From Allobaculum stercoricanis DSM 13633 (lineage in GTDB: Bacteria; Bacillota_I; Bacilli_A; Erysipelotrichales; Erysipelotrichaceae): a stretch of DNA of 64,000 bases. This document shows, one piece after another, positions 34,301-43,963 of the stretch. Made by a program: the position numbers and the translations under genes. The stretch spans positions 1,247,714 to 1,311,713 of the forward strand of contig NZ_KB913034.1 of assembly GCF_000384195.1 (NCBI RefSeq), given 5' to 3'. Each line of letters starts with the position of its first letter. Position 1 is the first letter of the stretch. The notes beneath the pieces were generated by a model, which saw nothing but the letters and a program-made list of their open reading frames with translations, had not been told where the DNA came from and made no database searches.

Positions 34301-36250
34301 TTAAATTTGTTTCGCTACGTCGTATCCTTCGAAAATCGCATCTTTAATGGATCGAGCTTGTTTGGCATCTCCGATTAGATGATATGGATTTCCGGCTTCT
34401 TTGAGCATTTCTTCCATTGCTGGATCGCTACGATATCCAGTCGCAAAAACTAATGTATCAGCATCTTCAATAACATGTTGTTCATTATTTTGCGTGTAGT
34501 AGATTTTGTCTTCTTCAACGCGATCGACTTTTGCTTTACAAAGCATATTGATTCCTTTTGCCATCATGCGTTGTACAAGTAAGGATCGACCCGGTCCACT
34601 TTCTTTCATCATGACTTCATCCATCATTTCTAAAACCGTGATCACGCGGTTGCGTGGGAATCGGTCATTAACAATTGGAGCAAGGTAATCGGCTGTTTCA
34701 CAACCTACGCTACCGCCACCTAAAATCACGATATTTCTACCTGGGAAAGCACGTCCCGCTAAAATATCATCTGCAGTCATTGTTTGTTTAAATGAAGTAA
34801 ACGCATTGATTACAACTGGTTTTGCCCCTGTTGATGCGATGACTTCATAATCTTTAAATTCATTTGCGAGCATTTCTGAAGTTACTAGGCAATTCAAACG
34901 AACTTCAACACCATAACGCTCAAGACGACGTTGCATAAATTGGATGACTCTCGTTAAATCTTGCTTACCAATTGGCACAGCCGCCAAACGAGTTAATCCC
35001 CCAAGTTCATCTTCTTTTTCACATAAAACAACATGATGACCTTTTTTATGGGCTACATAAGCAGCTTCCATACCGGCAACGCCCCCACCGATGACTAAGA
35101 CCTTTTTCTTGACTGGTGCTTCTTGTAAAGTATCTTCATTTTCTAATTCGAATGAAGGATTGATCGTACAAGAAACACGGTTACCAAACATAATTCCATT
35201 TAAGCAACGCAAGCAACCGATGCATGGTCGAATTTCATCTTCTCTTCCTTCTCTTGCTTTATTCGCAAATTCTGGATCACAAAGATTGGCACGTCCAATC
35301 ATGCAAACATCCGCTTTCCCATTCGCAATTAATTCTTCCGCAAGCCATGGTTCAACAATACGACCTACTGTTGCTACAGGAATATGAACATATTTTTTGA
35401 TTTCTTCTGATAATGCCGAGTGGGATCCCATTTTTGTTCCTGGAGCAGGAATGGAACTTCCACGCGCAATTGTTGTTCCGCCAGAAACATGGAGCATATC
35501 AACGCCCGCTTTTTCCAGCTCTTTAGAGACATAGATCATGTCATTCATATTCAATCCGCCATCTGTATATTCATCTCCAGAGATGCGTACATCGATAATA
35601 AAATCTTCTCCACAAACTTTGCGGACTTCTTCAATGACTTCTAAAGTCAATCTTAATCTGCCATGAATATCGCCACCGTATTCATCTGTTCGCTTATTGT
35701 AAAGTGGTGATAAAAAGCCACCCAATAAACCATGGGCATGCGCAGCGTGAATTTCTACACCATCCCCACCTGCTTTTTTTACACGTAAAGCGGCTTGACC
35801 AAACTGATGAATAATGACTTTTAATTCTTCTTTCGTCACTGGACGAGGTGCTTCCTTTGCATAGTATGGTCCGACAAAAGAAGGAGCGATTAAACGTGGT
35901 GTTCCCGGAATTGGAAATGCCATATAAGCCGGGTGAAATAACTGTGGCAAAATAAGTGCTCCATATTCATGAACACCATCAACGAGTTTTTTCCAACCTT
36001 CGATGAATGAATCATCATAGATTGACATATCGCCAGGTAAATAAACATAGGTAGGTTCTACTGTCACAACTTCGGTCACAAATAAACCTACGCCGCCTTT
36101 TGCACGTGCTTTATAGTGCTCAACCAACTCATCTGTGACATAGCCATGGTCTCCTAAATTCGTGGATAAAGGTGGCATAAAAATGCGATTTTTTGCTACT
36201 TTGTTGCCAATTTTAATTGGCGAAAATAAATGTGGATATGAATTTTCCAT
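34301..36250 (-). CDS. FAD/FMN-dependent NADH:flavin oxidoreductase (2-enoate/2,4-dienoyl-CoA reductase type)
   Basis: A 649-residue protein. An FMN-binding TIM barrel (about 1-345; LFSPIKIGNKVAKNRIFMPPL, DGVEIHAAHAHGLLGGFLSP) is followed by a four-cysteine iron-sulphur motif CIGCLRCLNG...SCTINP (about 350-372). FAD- and NAD-binding Rossmann folds come next (VLVIGGGVAGMEAA, IVILGGGSVGCETADYLAP). This is the architecture of 2,4-dienoyl-CoA reductase, 2-enoate reductase and the bile-acid enzymes BaiCD/BaiH; the substrate cannot be decided. AAGGAG lies 7 nt before the ATG at 36250. A decayed homologue lies just downstream. Confidence 0.93.
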   Translation of the reverse strand: MENSYPHLFSPIKIGNKVAKNRIFMPPLSTNLGDHGYVTDELVEHYKARAKGGVGLFVTEVVTVEPTYVYLPGDMSIYDDSFIEGWKKLVDGVHEYGALILPQLFHPAYMAFPIPGTPRLIAPSFVGPYYAKEAPRPVTKEELKVIIHQFGQAALRVKKAGGDGVEIHAAHAHGLLGGFLSPLYNKRTDEYGGDIHGRLRLTLEVIEEVRKVCGEDFIIDVRISGDEYTDGGLNMNDMIYVSKELEKAGVDMLHVSGGTTIARGSSIPAPGTKMGSHSALSEEIKKYVHIPVATVGRIVEPWLAEELIANGKADVCMIGRANLCDPEFANKAREGREDEIRPCIGCLRCLNGIMFGNRVSCTINPSFELENEDTLQEAPVKKKVLVIGGGVAGMEAAYVAHKKGHHVVLCEKEDELGGLTRLAAVPIGKQDLTRVIQFMQRRLERYGVEVRLNCLVTSEMLANEFKDYEVIASTGAKPVVINAFTSFKQTMTADDILAGRAFPGRNIVILGGGSVGCETADYLAPIVNDRFPRNRVITVLEMMDEVMMKESGPGRSLLVQRMMAKGINMLCKAKVDRVEEDKIYYTQNNEQHVIEDADTLVFATGYRSDPAMEEMLKEAGNPYHLIGDAKQARSIKDAIFEGYDVAKQI

Positions 36251-36483
36251 TGTTATCTCCTTTTTGTATATTGTAACGCGATTATTCCTTTTTGAATGTA
36301 CTTTATTCTTTTTTCCACAAACAATCACCAATATTGTATAGACGCAAAAATATTCTTATTTCTGTTGATTTATTAAATACATGAGATTATGTATAGACAA
36401 CATATCTCATTTTCTTACGTTAGAAAAGTGTTCAGCTTGAATCAATCTTCATACGCAAAATACACAAATCGCTTTTTGAGCAA

Positions 36484-36512
36484 AGTAAAAGCAGTCTAAT
36501 CGAATAGACTGC
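36484..36512 (-). terminator. Terminator overlapping the ylxM stop
   Basis: GCAGTCTA (36491-36498) pairs with TAGACTGC (36505-36512) and is followed on the minus strand by UUUUACUUU. The stem includes the ylxM TAG stop codon. The region 36251-36483 holds the reductase promoter and no gene. Confidence 0.8.
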
Positions 36513-36786
36513 CGAGTTGTTCTGTATATTCTGGATGTTCTTTTAAAAATTGGCGTAGTTGGTTTTGTTTATCAACCAAATGAAGCTTAGACTCAAAATC
36601 CTCCATCATCGCCACCCCTTTTTTTAGTGCATCATAAACTGCAGCTTTAGAAATATCCAAGTTTTCTTGAATTTCTTTTAAAGAAAGATCTTCTTGAAAG
36701 TAAAGTTCTAAAACTTCTTGTTGGCGCGGAGATAAAAACGCTTCGTATTGATCCAACAACAAATTGGCTTGAATATGCGAAATCAT
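36496..36786 (-). CDS. ylxM: YlxM family protein, SRP-associated helix-turn-helix
   Basis: A 96-residue protein with a sigma-70 region 4-like helix-turn-helix: LSPRQQEVLELYFQEDLSLKEIQE and LDISKAAVYDALKKG. YlxM proteins are encoded with ftsY or ffh and modulate the signal recognition particle in streptococci. Here the start overlaps the ftsY stop by one base (TAATG), so translation is coupled. Confidence 0.94.
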   Translation of the reverse strand: MISHIQANLLLDQYEAFLSPRQQEVLELYFQEDLSLKEIQENLDISKAAVYDALKKGVAMMEDFESKLHLVDKQNQLRQFLKEHPEYTEQLGSLFD

Positions 36787-37748
36787 TATTCTTCTTCCAA
36801 ACCTTTGGTAATTCCAATTAAATAGCTCGATAAATCAAATGGGCGTAAATCAGCTGGTTTTTCACCTAAACCTAAAAAGCGTACTGGTAATCCCAATTGA
36901 TCGCGAATAGCCATCACGACACCACCCTTAGCGGTTCCATCCATTTTTGTCAAAATAATGCCCGATACTGGAGTGACTTCCATAAATTCTTTAGCTTGAC
37001 TAATTCCGTTCTGGCCAGTTGTTGCATCGAGGACGAGCCATGTTTCATGTGGCGCTCCTTCGATTTGTTTTCCCGCAACGCGACTCATTTTTTCTAATTC
37101 GCGCATCAAGTTCAGCTTGTTTTGTAGACGTCCTGCTGTATCACAAATCAAGACATCCATGTTATGTTCTTTGGCATACTTGCAGCCATCAACAATAACA
37201 CTTGCTGGGTCTTGTTTTTCTTTTCCCGCAACACATGGAGCATTTAAACGTTCTGCCCAGATTTCAATTTGATCCACAGCTCCCGCACGGAATGTATCGG
37301 CAGCAGCAACTACTGGTTTTTTTCCAAGTTCTTGGAAATATTGGATCAATTTTGCGGTTGTTGTCGTTTTCCCTGAACCATTGACGCCGACCATCATAAT
37401 GACTGTTGGTCCTTCTTCTTGCAAAGACCAATCTTCGTCTTGTTCAGGATTATAGAAATCATAAAGAATAGAGATTAAGTAATCTTCCATTGAGTCATAG
37501 TTTTTGATTTCTTTCGATCGTTCTTCAAAAAGTTCAACTACTTTTTGTGCGGTATGGATGCCCATATCACTTTCAAGAAGAATAATCATAATTTCTTCTA
37601 ATAATTCATCCGTTACCCCATGGAATGAATTAGAGAGCGCACGAATGCGATCCCCAAAACTCTTGCGGCTTCTGGATAATCCAGTCAAATATTTGTCTTT
37701 ATCTTGAGAACGAATAAATTTCGATTTTATCTTTTCAAAAAAAGCCAT
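36786..37748 (-). CDS. ftsY: Signal recognition particle receptor FtsY
   Basis: A 320-residue SRP GTPase with the N domain (about 15-100) and G domain. G1 is [14 protein letters not shown] (about 123), then [25 protein letters not shown], and [10 protein letters not shown] (G4). It lacks the long acidic A domain of the E. coli form, as in Bacillota. It docks ribosome-SRP complexes on the membrane translocase. It lies 10 nt after smc and one base before ylxM in the smc-ftsY-ylxM order. Confidence 0.97.
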   Translation of the reverse strand: MAFFEKIKSKFIRSQDKDKYLTGLSRSRKSFGDRIRALSNSFHGVTDELLEEIMIILLESDMGIHTAQKVVELFEERSKEIKNYDSMEDYLISILYDFYNPEQDEDWSLQEEGPTVIMMVGVNGSGKTTTTAKLIQYFQELGKKPVVAAADTFRAGAVDQIEIWAERLNAPCVAGKEKQDPASVIVDGCKYAKEHNMDVLICDTAGRLQNKLNLMRELEKMSRVAGKQIEGAPHETWLVLDATTGQNGISQAKEFMEVTPVSGIILTKMDGTAKGGVVMAIRDQLGLPVRFLGLGEKPADLRPFDLSSYLIGITKGLEEE

Positions 37749-37758
37749 ATCTATTCAC

Positions 37759-40695
37759 CTACTTACTCATTTCTGTTGCATCTTTGAGCATCACTTTTAA
37801 AACTTGGCTGACCCCATCTTGTTGCATCGTCACGCCATATAACGTATCGCATTGTTCCATCGTTCCCGGACGATGAGTAACCGTAATAAATTGCGATTGA
37901 TCTTTAAAATTCGATAGATATTTAGCAAAGCGTTCAACGTTCGCCTGGTCAAGCGCTGCTTCTACCTCGTCAAAAATGCATAAAGGAACTGTTCTTGCTT
38001 TTAATATAGCAAACAGTACAGATATCGCAATTAATGCTTTTTCTCCCCCAGAAAAAGTAGACATATTTTTAACTGCTTTTCCCGGAGGTTGAACATCGAC
38101 ATCCACACCTGTATTCAACAAATCGTTAGGATCACATAAAACGAGTTTCGCTTTACCGCCCCCAAACATTGCTTTAAACACTTCATCCAAGCAATCGTTA
38201 ATGCGATTAAACATCTCTTCGAATTGAACTGTCATGGTCTGATCCATTTCATCGACTGCTTCTAAAATTTGTTTACTTGCTTGTTCGAGTTCTTCTTTTT
38301 GACTTACTAAAAACTCGTATTTTTCTTTAATTTCTTTTAATTGATCGGGCGCAGCTAAATTGACATTGCCCAAAGAACTGAGGGTTTTGCGTAACGTTTT
38401 AATCCGACTATCTGCCGCGTCAACGTCCACTTCTTTTTTCTGTTCTAATGCGGCTTCATACGTTAAGGCATAATCCGCAGACAAACGAGAAAGATTTTGT
38501 TCTAAGCGGGTTTCAATTCGGGCAAGCTCCAATTCTTTTTGTTGGATTGTACTCGAAAGTGCATTTTGTTCACGACGACTTGTGCGCAATAAATCATTGA
38601 GTTCACTACTGCGCTGGGAACATTCTTGTTTTTGGGCACTCAAACGAGTGAGTTCCCCTTCAATTTCATCCATACGTTGATGTAACTCGGACAATCTGGC
38701 GATTAAACCATTTTGCGCATTTGCCCGATTACGCGTTTCTTCATTTTCCTTTGCAGAAAGATCGAGTTGCGAAATTTGCAGTTGTAAACTTTGATACTTT
38801 TCTCGTTTAACTTGCACAAAGTTATCGAGTTTTTCTTTCTCAATTCGACTTTGCATTACTTCGTTGGTGAATTGTTCAACCTCACGAGTGATGCCTGCGA
38901 TTTTTTCTTGCATATCTTGCAAATCAAATCGTTTTTGTTGGATCGCTTCTTCTAGACGAGCTTTTTCTTTTTTCAATGCCGGAATCGGATTGGATTGTTG
39001 ACGCATGGAACCACCCGTCATTGCCCCACCAGCATGAACGACATCGCCACCAAGGGTCACAATTTTGACACTTTGTTTGAGTTTTCTTGCTGCATCGTTG
39101 GCACATTCCAAATCACGAGCCACTAAAATTGAACCTAATAAGCGCATTTTTAAAGGTTCATACACATCTAAACAACGTACAAAATCGCTCGCAACCCCTA
39201 AAATTCCCGCTGATTGTTTTGCAATTTCTTGTTGCCAATCGGCAAGTGTTCTCGCCTTGCAAACGCTCAGCGGTAAAAACGTTGCTCGTCCACTTTGCGA
39301 ACGTTTCAACCAGTTAATGGCCGCTCTTGCACAACCTTCGTTATCGACAACAATTTGTTCAGAAGCACTAGATAGCGCCGTTGTGATGGCCGATAAATAT
39401 TCGTCATCGCATTCTAAAAGTTCACTCACCAAACCATGAATGCCGGCTAATCGATCTTGATTTTTCATCACCGCTTGCACGCCATGGTTTCGATACGGTG
39501 GATGAGCAATTCGCGATTCAATTCCCGCCAACTCATTTTCTAAATGATGTAATTCATTTTGTAGCAGTTGCCGACGGCTGTCATAACCTTGTAATTCATT
39601 GCGTGCACGTGACAGCTGTTGTTCTTTTCCTTGTAAAGAAACGATCGCTTGGTTTAAACGATTGCGGCGGTCTTCATATTCAAACTTTGCTTCGCCAAAC
39701 AATTCAATTAACGATTGGCGTCTAGCTTGTTCATCCTCACTCGACAACAAGTTCTTTCGCCGTTCATCTAAAATTGCTTTTTGTTTTTGCAGTTGCATCG
39801 ATTCTTCCATGCATTGCGATTTTTCACGTTGCATTCGTGCTAATTGGCCATCTAATTCCAAAATTCGTTTAGACAATGTTTCTAGTTCATCATCCGCTCT
39901 TTGGCCTGCAGCATTTTGTTGAATCAGCTGATAGTTCAACTGTTCCAAATCTTGGCGAATTGCCAATTCTTGTTCTTTTAATTCACCAATGCGAATCGCA
40001 AGAACAGAAATTTCAATCGAAGCAAGTTCTTCTTTTGCTTCAATATATTTGATCGCATCTTTTGCTTGTTCTTCTAAAACATCAACTTGATCTTTGTGGG
40101 TATCAATTAAATCTTGGACTCGATCTAAGTTATTTTTGACATTTTCAAGTTTGGCAAGCGATACACGTTTGCGCTTTTTATACTTGGCAACACCCGCTGC
40201 TTCTTCAAACAACAAACGTCTTTCTTCTGGCTTAGCATCCGCAAATGAAGAAATGTTCCCTTGCGAAATAATCGATAATGAATCTCGACCAAGACCGGTA
40301 TCCATGACCAAATCTTGGATATCCTTTAAACGACATGGCGTTTTATTGATGTAGTTGGAGATTTCGGAAGCACCACGCGAAATCTGTCTCGTAATTTCAA
40401 TTTCGTCATATGGTGAGTCAAATATTTTTTGCGTATTATCAAAGACTAATGTCGCCCGCGCCATATTGACTGCTTTTTTAGACTCTGATCCTGCAAAGAT
40501 GATGTCTCCTAGAGATTGTCCGGATCGCAACGCTTTAGCGGATTGTTCCCCTAAAACCCAGCGAATCGCATCGGTGATATTACTTTTTCCACAGCCATTC
40601 GGACCAACAATCCCTGTTAATGGCTGATCAAATTGAATCACAGTTTTATTCGCAAAACTTTTAAATCCGGATAGTTCAATTCGTTTTAAAAACAT
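37759..40695 (-). CDS. smc: Chromosome partition protein SMC
   Basis: A 978-residue ATPase. Walker A GPNGCGKSN is at 31-39, a long N-terminal coiled coil covers about 170-390, a hinge follows (GVQAVMKNQDRLAGIHGLVSE about 400, GGDVVHAGGAMTGGS about 545) and a second coiled coil covers about 560-800. The C-terminal head has SGGEKALIAISVLFAILK and Walker B CIFDEVEAALD. SMC condenses and organises the chromosome with ScpAB. It is some 200 residues shorter than the usual ~1180, mainly in the coiled-coil arms. I start at MFLKRIEL (40695), with GGAAGAG upstream; the ATG at 40773 has no support. Confidence 0.97.
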   Translation of the reverse strand: MFLKRIELSGFKSFANKTVIQFDQPLTGIVGPNGCGKSNITDAIRWVLGEQSAKALRSGQSLGDIIFAGSESKKAVNMARATLVFDNTQKIFDSPYDEIEITRQISRGASEISNYINKTPCRLKDIQDLVMDTGLGRDSLSIISQGNISSFADAKPEERRLLFEEAAGVAKYKKRKRVSLAKLENVKNNLDRVQDLIDTHKDQVDVLEEQAKDAIKYIEAKEELASIEISVLAIRIGELKEQELAIRQDLEQLNYQLIQQNAAGQRADDELETLSKRILELDGQLARMQREKSQCMEESMQLQKQKAILDERRKNLLSSEDEQARRQSLIELFGEAKFEYEDRRNRLNQAIVSLQGKEQQLSRARNELQGYDSRRQLLQNELHHLENELAGIESRIAHPPYRNHGVQAVMKNQDRLAGIHGLVSELLECDDEYLSAITTALSSASEQIVVDNEGCARAAINWLKRSQSGRATFLPLSVCKARTLADWQQEIAKQSAGILGVASDFVRCLDVYEPLKMRLLGSILVARDLECANDAARKLKQSVKIVTLGGDVVHAGGAMTGGSMRQQSNPIPALKKEKARLEEAIQQKRFDLQDMQEKIAGITREVEQFTNEVMQSRIEKEKLDNFVQVKREKYQSLQLQISQLDLSAKENEETRNRANAQNGLIARLSELHQRMDEIEGELTRLSAQKQECSQRSSELNDLLRTSRREQNALSSTIQQKELELARIETRLEQNLSRLSADYALTYEAALEQKKEVDVDAADSRIKTLRKTLSSLGNVNLAAPDQLKEIKEKYEFLVSQKEELEQASKQILEAVDEMDQTMTVQFEEMFNRINDCLDEVFKAMFGGGKAKLVLCDPNDLLNTGVDVDVQPPGKAVKNMSTFSGGEKALIAISVLFAILKARTVPLCIFDEVEAALDQANVERFAKYLSNFKDQSQFITVTHRPGTMEQCDTLYGVTMQQDGVSQVLKVMLKDATEMSK

Positions 40696-41128
40696 CCAGG
40701 CTCTTCCTTTCTGTTCTATCTTCAAATCCAAAAACATCTCTTTTCTTGTTCCTCTTCTTATAGAATTGAACATGAAAAGATCTTCGTGTTTTTTGGACTC
40801 GTTTTGTTATTTTCTCACGTCAACGCGTATTTCTCAAATTTCCAATAAGATCCATGCGATCTAAGATTAGATCTTTTTTAAATCATCAAAGTTTTTCATC
40901 CAACTCGATCTGTTTTTGCATCAAAAAAATCCTGATCCTTTTCGATTTTGAGCAATATTGATAAACCGTAACGATTTGTTTGGCATCTTTATTTCAACCA
41001 CTGAATAATCGTGGCATGATAAAGATAATATAATATTTTCATATTTCATATGAAAAGTTCGTTCTATGCTTTTATCTAGTTTTTAATACTAGATCTCATT
41101 ATAATAAACACTAGAAAGAAGGACTTGT
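40696..41128. other. Divergent intergenic region, smc / hemolysin III
   Basis: About 430 AT-rich bases between divergent genes. No open frame or structured RNA stands out. The promoters of both genes must lie here; a TAATATAAT-like box near 41024-41032 is a candidate -10 for the plus-strand gene. Confidence 0.4.
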
Positions 41129-41806
41129 ATGGAAAAGACAATTCATCATTCATCACAACAACCACAGCTGATGAAAAATACGTATCATTTGACGTTCCGT
41201 GAAGAAGTCGGCAATGCCGTCAGTCATGGCGTCATGATGTTTCTCTATCTTTTTGCGCTACCCTTTCTTTCCGTCTATGCCTATTTACAAGACGGGTGGA
41301 TTGGTGTAGTTGGCATGGGCATATATGGAATTTGTATGATCGCCATGTTTGGTGGTAGTTGTCTCTATCACATCATGCCTTATGACACAAAATGGAAATT
41401 TGTTTTCCGTAAGCTCGATCATATCTCCATCTTATTGGCAATAGCCGGAACATACACTCCAATTTGTTTAGGAATTGTCGATCACTACATGTTAAAAATC
41501 GTATTGGCTGTTGAATGGTTATTAGCGATCGTCGGCATTCTTCTCAAAAGTATTTCCAAATATGCTCATCCGGCTATCTCTATGATCCTATATATGTCTA
41601 TGGGTTGGTTAGCAGTTCTTGTCTTACCGATTATCATTGCTCAAACCGGATGGAATTTCGTTTTCTATCTTTTAGCCGGTGGTTTATGTTACACAATAGG
41701 CGCCATCTTCTATGCGAAAAAGAAACCTTATTGTCATTTCATTTGGCATTTAATGATTGCGGCTGCTTCCTTAATCTTCCTTTGGGGCATTTTACTCTAC
41801 GTTTAA
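41129..41806 (+). CDS. Hemolysin III family membrane protein (TrhA/YqfA-like)
   Basis: A 225-residue protein with seven membrane segments. Family motifs are EEVGNAVSHGVM (about 25-36), GSCLYHI (about 75), KLDHISILLAIAGTYTP (about 98-114) and the C-terminal HFIWHLMIAAAS (about 204). The conserved histidines fit the predicted metal site of the PAQR/hemolysin III superfamily. Despite the name, these proteins probably act in membrane lipid or energy homeostasis rather than lysis. AGAAGGA precedes the ATG. Confidence 0.93.
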   Translation: MEKTIHHSSQQPQLMKNTYHLTFREEVGNAVSHGVMMFLYLFALPFLSVYAYLQDGWIGVVGMGIYGICMIAMFGGSCLYHIMPYDTKWKFVFRKLDHISILLAIAGTYTPICLGIVDHYMLKIVLAVEWLLAIVGILLKSISKYAHPAISMILYMSMGWLAVLVLPIIIAQTGWNFVFYLLAGGLCYTIGAIFYAKKKPYCHFIWHLMIAAASLIFLWGILLYV

Positions 41807-41906
41807 CAAATACTAGTCTGAACTGATTTTGATAAAATTTTTAGGCCTGCTCGCTCAGTCCTTTTATATTTTGAAAGATTGATTCTTCAAGATCATTCAA
41901 GCGCAC

Positions 41907-41948
41907 AAAAGCCTGGCTTAATCGCAAATGCGAATGTGGCCAGGCTTT
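41907..41948. terminator. Bidirectional terminator
   Basis: AAAAGCCTGGC (41907-41917) pairs with GCCAGGCTTTT (41938-41948), with an inner TCGCA/TGCGA pairing. It separates the hemolysin III-like gene from the converging DUF5648 gene. Confidence 0.8.
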
Positions 41949-42037
41949 TCAGCTTTTTAAATAGAAATCAAATTTCGTTTAAGCGATTCAATTGATTGTT
42001 TGAATACAAAACTTTTTTAGCTTATGATGATTCAACC

Positions 42038-43759
42038 TTATTTTGTTGGAACTAATGAAGTACGGAAGGCGATACCTTCATCATGCCAACCATAAGAAAC
42101 TAATGCATTCTTTTCTTGTTGATTCATCGTGTAATGATGTTGACCACCATTTGGATTATAAACACGGAACACTGGTGCACTCTGTGGTTTATTAGATGCA
42201 TACCATGAAACTTTTTCATCGTGCCATCCTAGAGAAACAAGAGTATTCTTTTCATTTTCATCTGTTGTGTAATGATGCAATCCACTATTTGGATTATAAA
42301 CACGATAGACAGGATTTCCTTCTTTATTTGCTTCAGTCATGAATGAAACACCTTCATCATGCCAACCAATATTTGTGATATGCATGAATTCATCATAGTT
42401 AGTTGTATAGAGGTGTTCCCCATTATTTGGATTGTATGCACGATAAACCGCATTTTCTACTTTTTCTGTATATCCAATGGCTGGAATGGAAACAGGATCT
42501 GTTTTGTGATGACAAACTACGCAATATTGATATTTAGCACCTGCTTCATCTTTCGTAGGTTCTTTATCGATCACCCAAGTATAAGTATGTCCAGTCGCAG
42601 GGATTTCCGTTGGCTTTGCTAAATCGTTTAATCCCTTTTCGTCTAAATAAGTTTTATGACATACAGTACATTCATAATGTTCTTCAACGCCAGGTTCTGT
42701 GCAAGTTGGATCTTTGCTTACTTTTTTGACTGTATGTACGTGAACATTGCCACTTGGTTTAATCCCTTCCGGTAATTTTTCAGTAAAATTACCGCCGTTT
42801 ACAGTGACTGAAGAACTTTGAGCAACATTCAGTTTACCTTTGATTTCACCACCACTAATTGTTAAGCCACCATCTTTTGCAACACTCTTAGTAAAAACTG
42901 CAGTTTCACCTTTAACCACTGCATCACCAGAAATTGTTAGTTTGCCAATCGAAGTAGCGGAATCGTTACCGTTATAAATGGCTGCTTTTGCTCCTGCATT
43001 TGGATTATTATTTTCAATATATCCGCCTTTAATCTCTGCTTTATTCCAGTTCATAATGGCATATTGATGATTAGATGTAATAGTACCACCGTTGATCGTT
43101 AACTCACCATTTTCATCGTTTTTAATGGAATTTATACCACCACTAATATATGCACCATCATTAATCGTAAGTTTTGCGACAGCTTTTCCACTATCTGGAA
43201 TATCCTTTGAACTAAACCAACCGTTTTCAACGCAAGATGAAAAATCACCCACATTGCTGATTGTTGCTCGATAAACTGTCAATGTACCATGATTCACAGC
43301 TGTGTAATAAGAGTTACGTGCTACTGATCCATTTTGATCATGATCATTTGGGCGATCAAGTTTAATCCCGCCATCTAAAACGGCAGTCCCATTATTAATT
43401 AGAGCAGCTTTTGCATGAGATGTATTTTGAATAGTTCCCTCTCCAGTAATTGTTACAGTTGCTCTTTGTCCAATTGTAATCGTATCTTTGTTAGCTTCGT
43501 TCGTTAATCTAGCTCCTTTTGCAAATTGCAAAGTTAATTTCTTACTATCTGGAATAGAAATACTTGCCGTTTGTTCTCCCTGAATTTGAATTGTGTCTCC
43601 ATTTTTTGCATTGTCGATGGCTTGTTGAATGGAATTCGTTGTTTGACTCACTTCTGATTCATTAACTACTTCAAATTCATTTGCCAATACGCTGACTGGT
43701 GATTGGGTTAAAACCATAGATGCCATTAAGCAGGCACCCATCCATTTTTTCATTTTCAT
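42038..43759 (-). CDS. Secreted protein with beta-helix region and three DUF5648 repeats
   Basis: A 573-residue secreted protein. A signal peptide (about 1-28, ending SVLANE) precedes a right-handed beta-helix-like region (about 30-340) made of GTxxIxGxGTIxN and LTINGG-type turns. A cysteine-rich linker follows (PTCTEPGVEEHYECTVCHKTY and YQYCVVCHHK, about 355-430). Three C-terminal repeats of about 45 residues end it (VYRAYNPNNGEHLYTT, VYRVYNPNSGLHHYTT, VFRVYNPNGGQHHYTM, each ending GWHDE). These are DUF5648, a probable carbohydrate- or wall-binding module. There is no LPXTG anchor. I start at MKMKKWMG (43759), after GAAGAGA. A ten-G tract upstream may switch expression. Confidence 0.88.
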   Translation of the reverse strand: MKMKKWMGACLMASMVLTQSPVSVLANEFEVVNESEVSQTTNSIQQAIDNAKNGDTIQIQGEQTASISIPDSKKLTLQFAKGARLTNEANKDTITIGQRATVTITGEGTIQNTSHAKAALINNGTAVLDGGIKLDRPNDHDQNGSVARNSYYTAVNHGTLTVYRATISNVGDFSSCVENGWFSSKDIPDSGKAVAKLTINDGAYISGGINSIKNDENGELTINGGTITSNHQYAIMNWNKAEIKGGYIENNNPNAGAKAAIYNGNDSATSIGKLTISGDAVVKGETAVFTKSVAKDGGLTISGGEIKGKLNVAQSSSVTVNGGNFTEKLPEGIKPSGNVHVHTVKKVSKDPTCTEPGVEEHYECTVCHKTYLDEKGLNDLAKPTEIPATGHTYTWVIDKEPTKDEAGAKYQYCVVCHHKTDPVSIPAIGYTEKVENAVYRAYNPNNGEHLYTTNYDEFMHITNIGWHDEGVSFMTEANKEGNPVYRVYNPNSGLHHYTTDENEKNTLVSLGWHDEKVSWYASNKPQSAPVFRVYNPNGGQHHYTMNQQEKNALVSYGWHDEGIAFRTSLVPTK

Positions 43760-43817
43760 TATGTTCTTCTCTTCTTTCCCAACGATTATCGTCATTAAAT
43801 ATAATCATTGCGATTTC

Positions 43818-43846
43818 AGGTTACCCCCCCCCCGCTATTTTGTCAA
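43818..43846 (-). promoter_or_regulatory. Putative promoter with a ten-G tract in its spacer
   Basis: On the minus strand a perfect TTGACA (43841-43846) is followed by a 17-bp spacer made of AAATAGC plus ten G residues (43824-43833), then TAACCT (43818-43823) in the -10 position. The -10 is weak (three of six). The distance to the ATG at 43759 is about 60 nt. Changes in the G tract would change the spacing directly. Confidence 0.5.
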
Positions 43847-43920
43847 TTATCTAATTCATACTATACTTAAACCATTTATATGGTTTTTACACATATACCC
43901 TTTACTCATTACCGATCAGA

Positions 43921-43957
43921 ATAAAAAAGCATCTCTACTTCAATTGAGTAAAGATGC
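43921..43957 (-). terminator. Terminator of the pyrH-rseP cluster
   Basis: GCATCT plus TACT pairs with AGTA plus AGATGC (43929-43957), followed on the minus strand by UUUUUU, 7 nt beyond the rseP stop. Confidence 0.88.
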
Positions 43958-43963
43958 ATAGAT

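Noticed and set aside
38924..40627. Several open frames of 60-124 codons inside smc, on both strands
   Set aside because: They are antisense or alternative-frame shadows of the long conserved SMC coding sequence, with no independent start signals.
41129..41806. A haemolysin virulence factor
   Set aside because: Hemolysin III family names come from one heterologous assay; the family is a widespread membrane protein with a housekeeping-like distribution.
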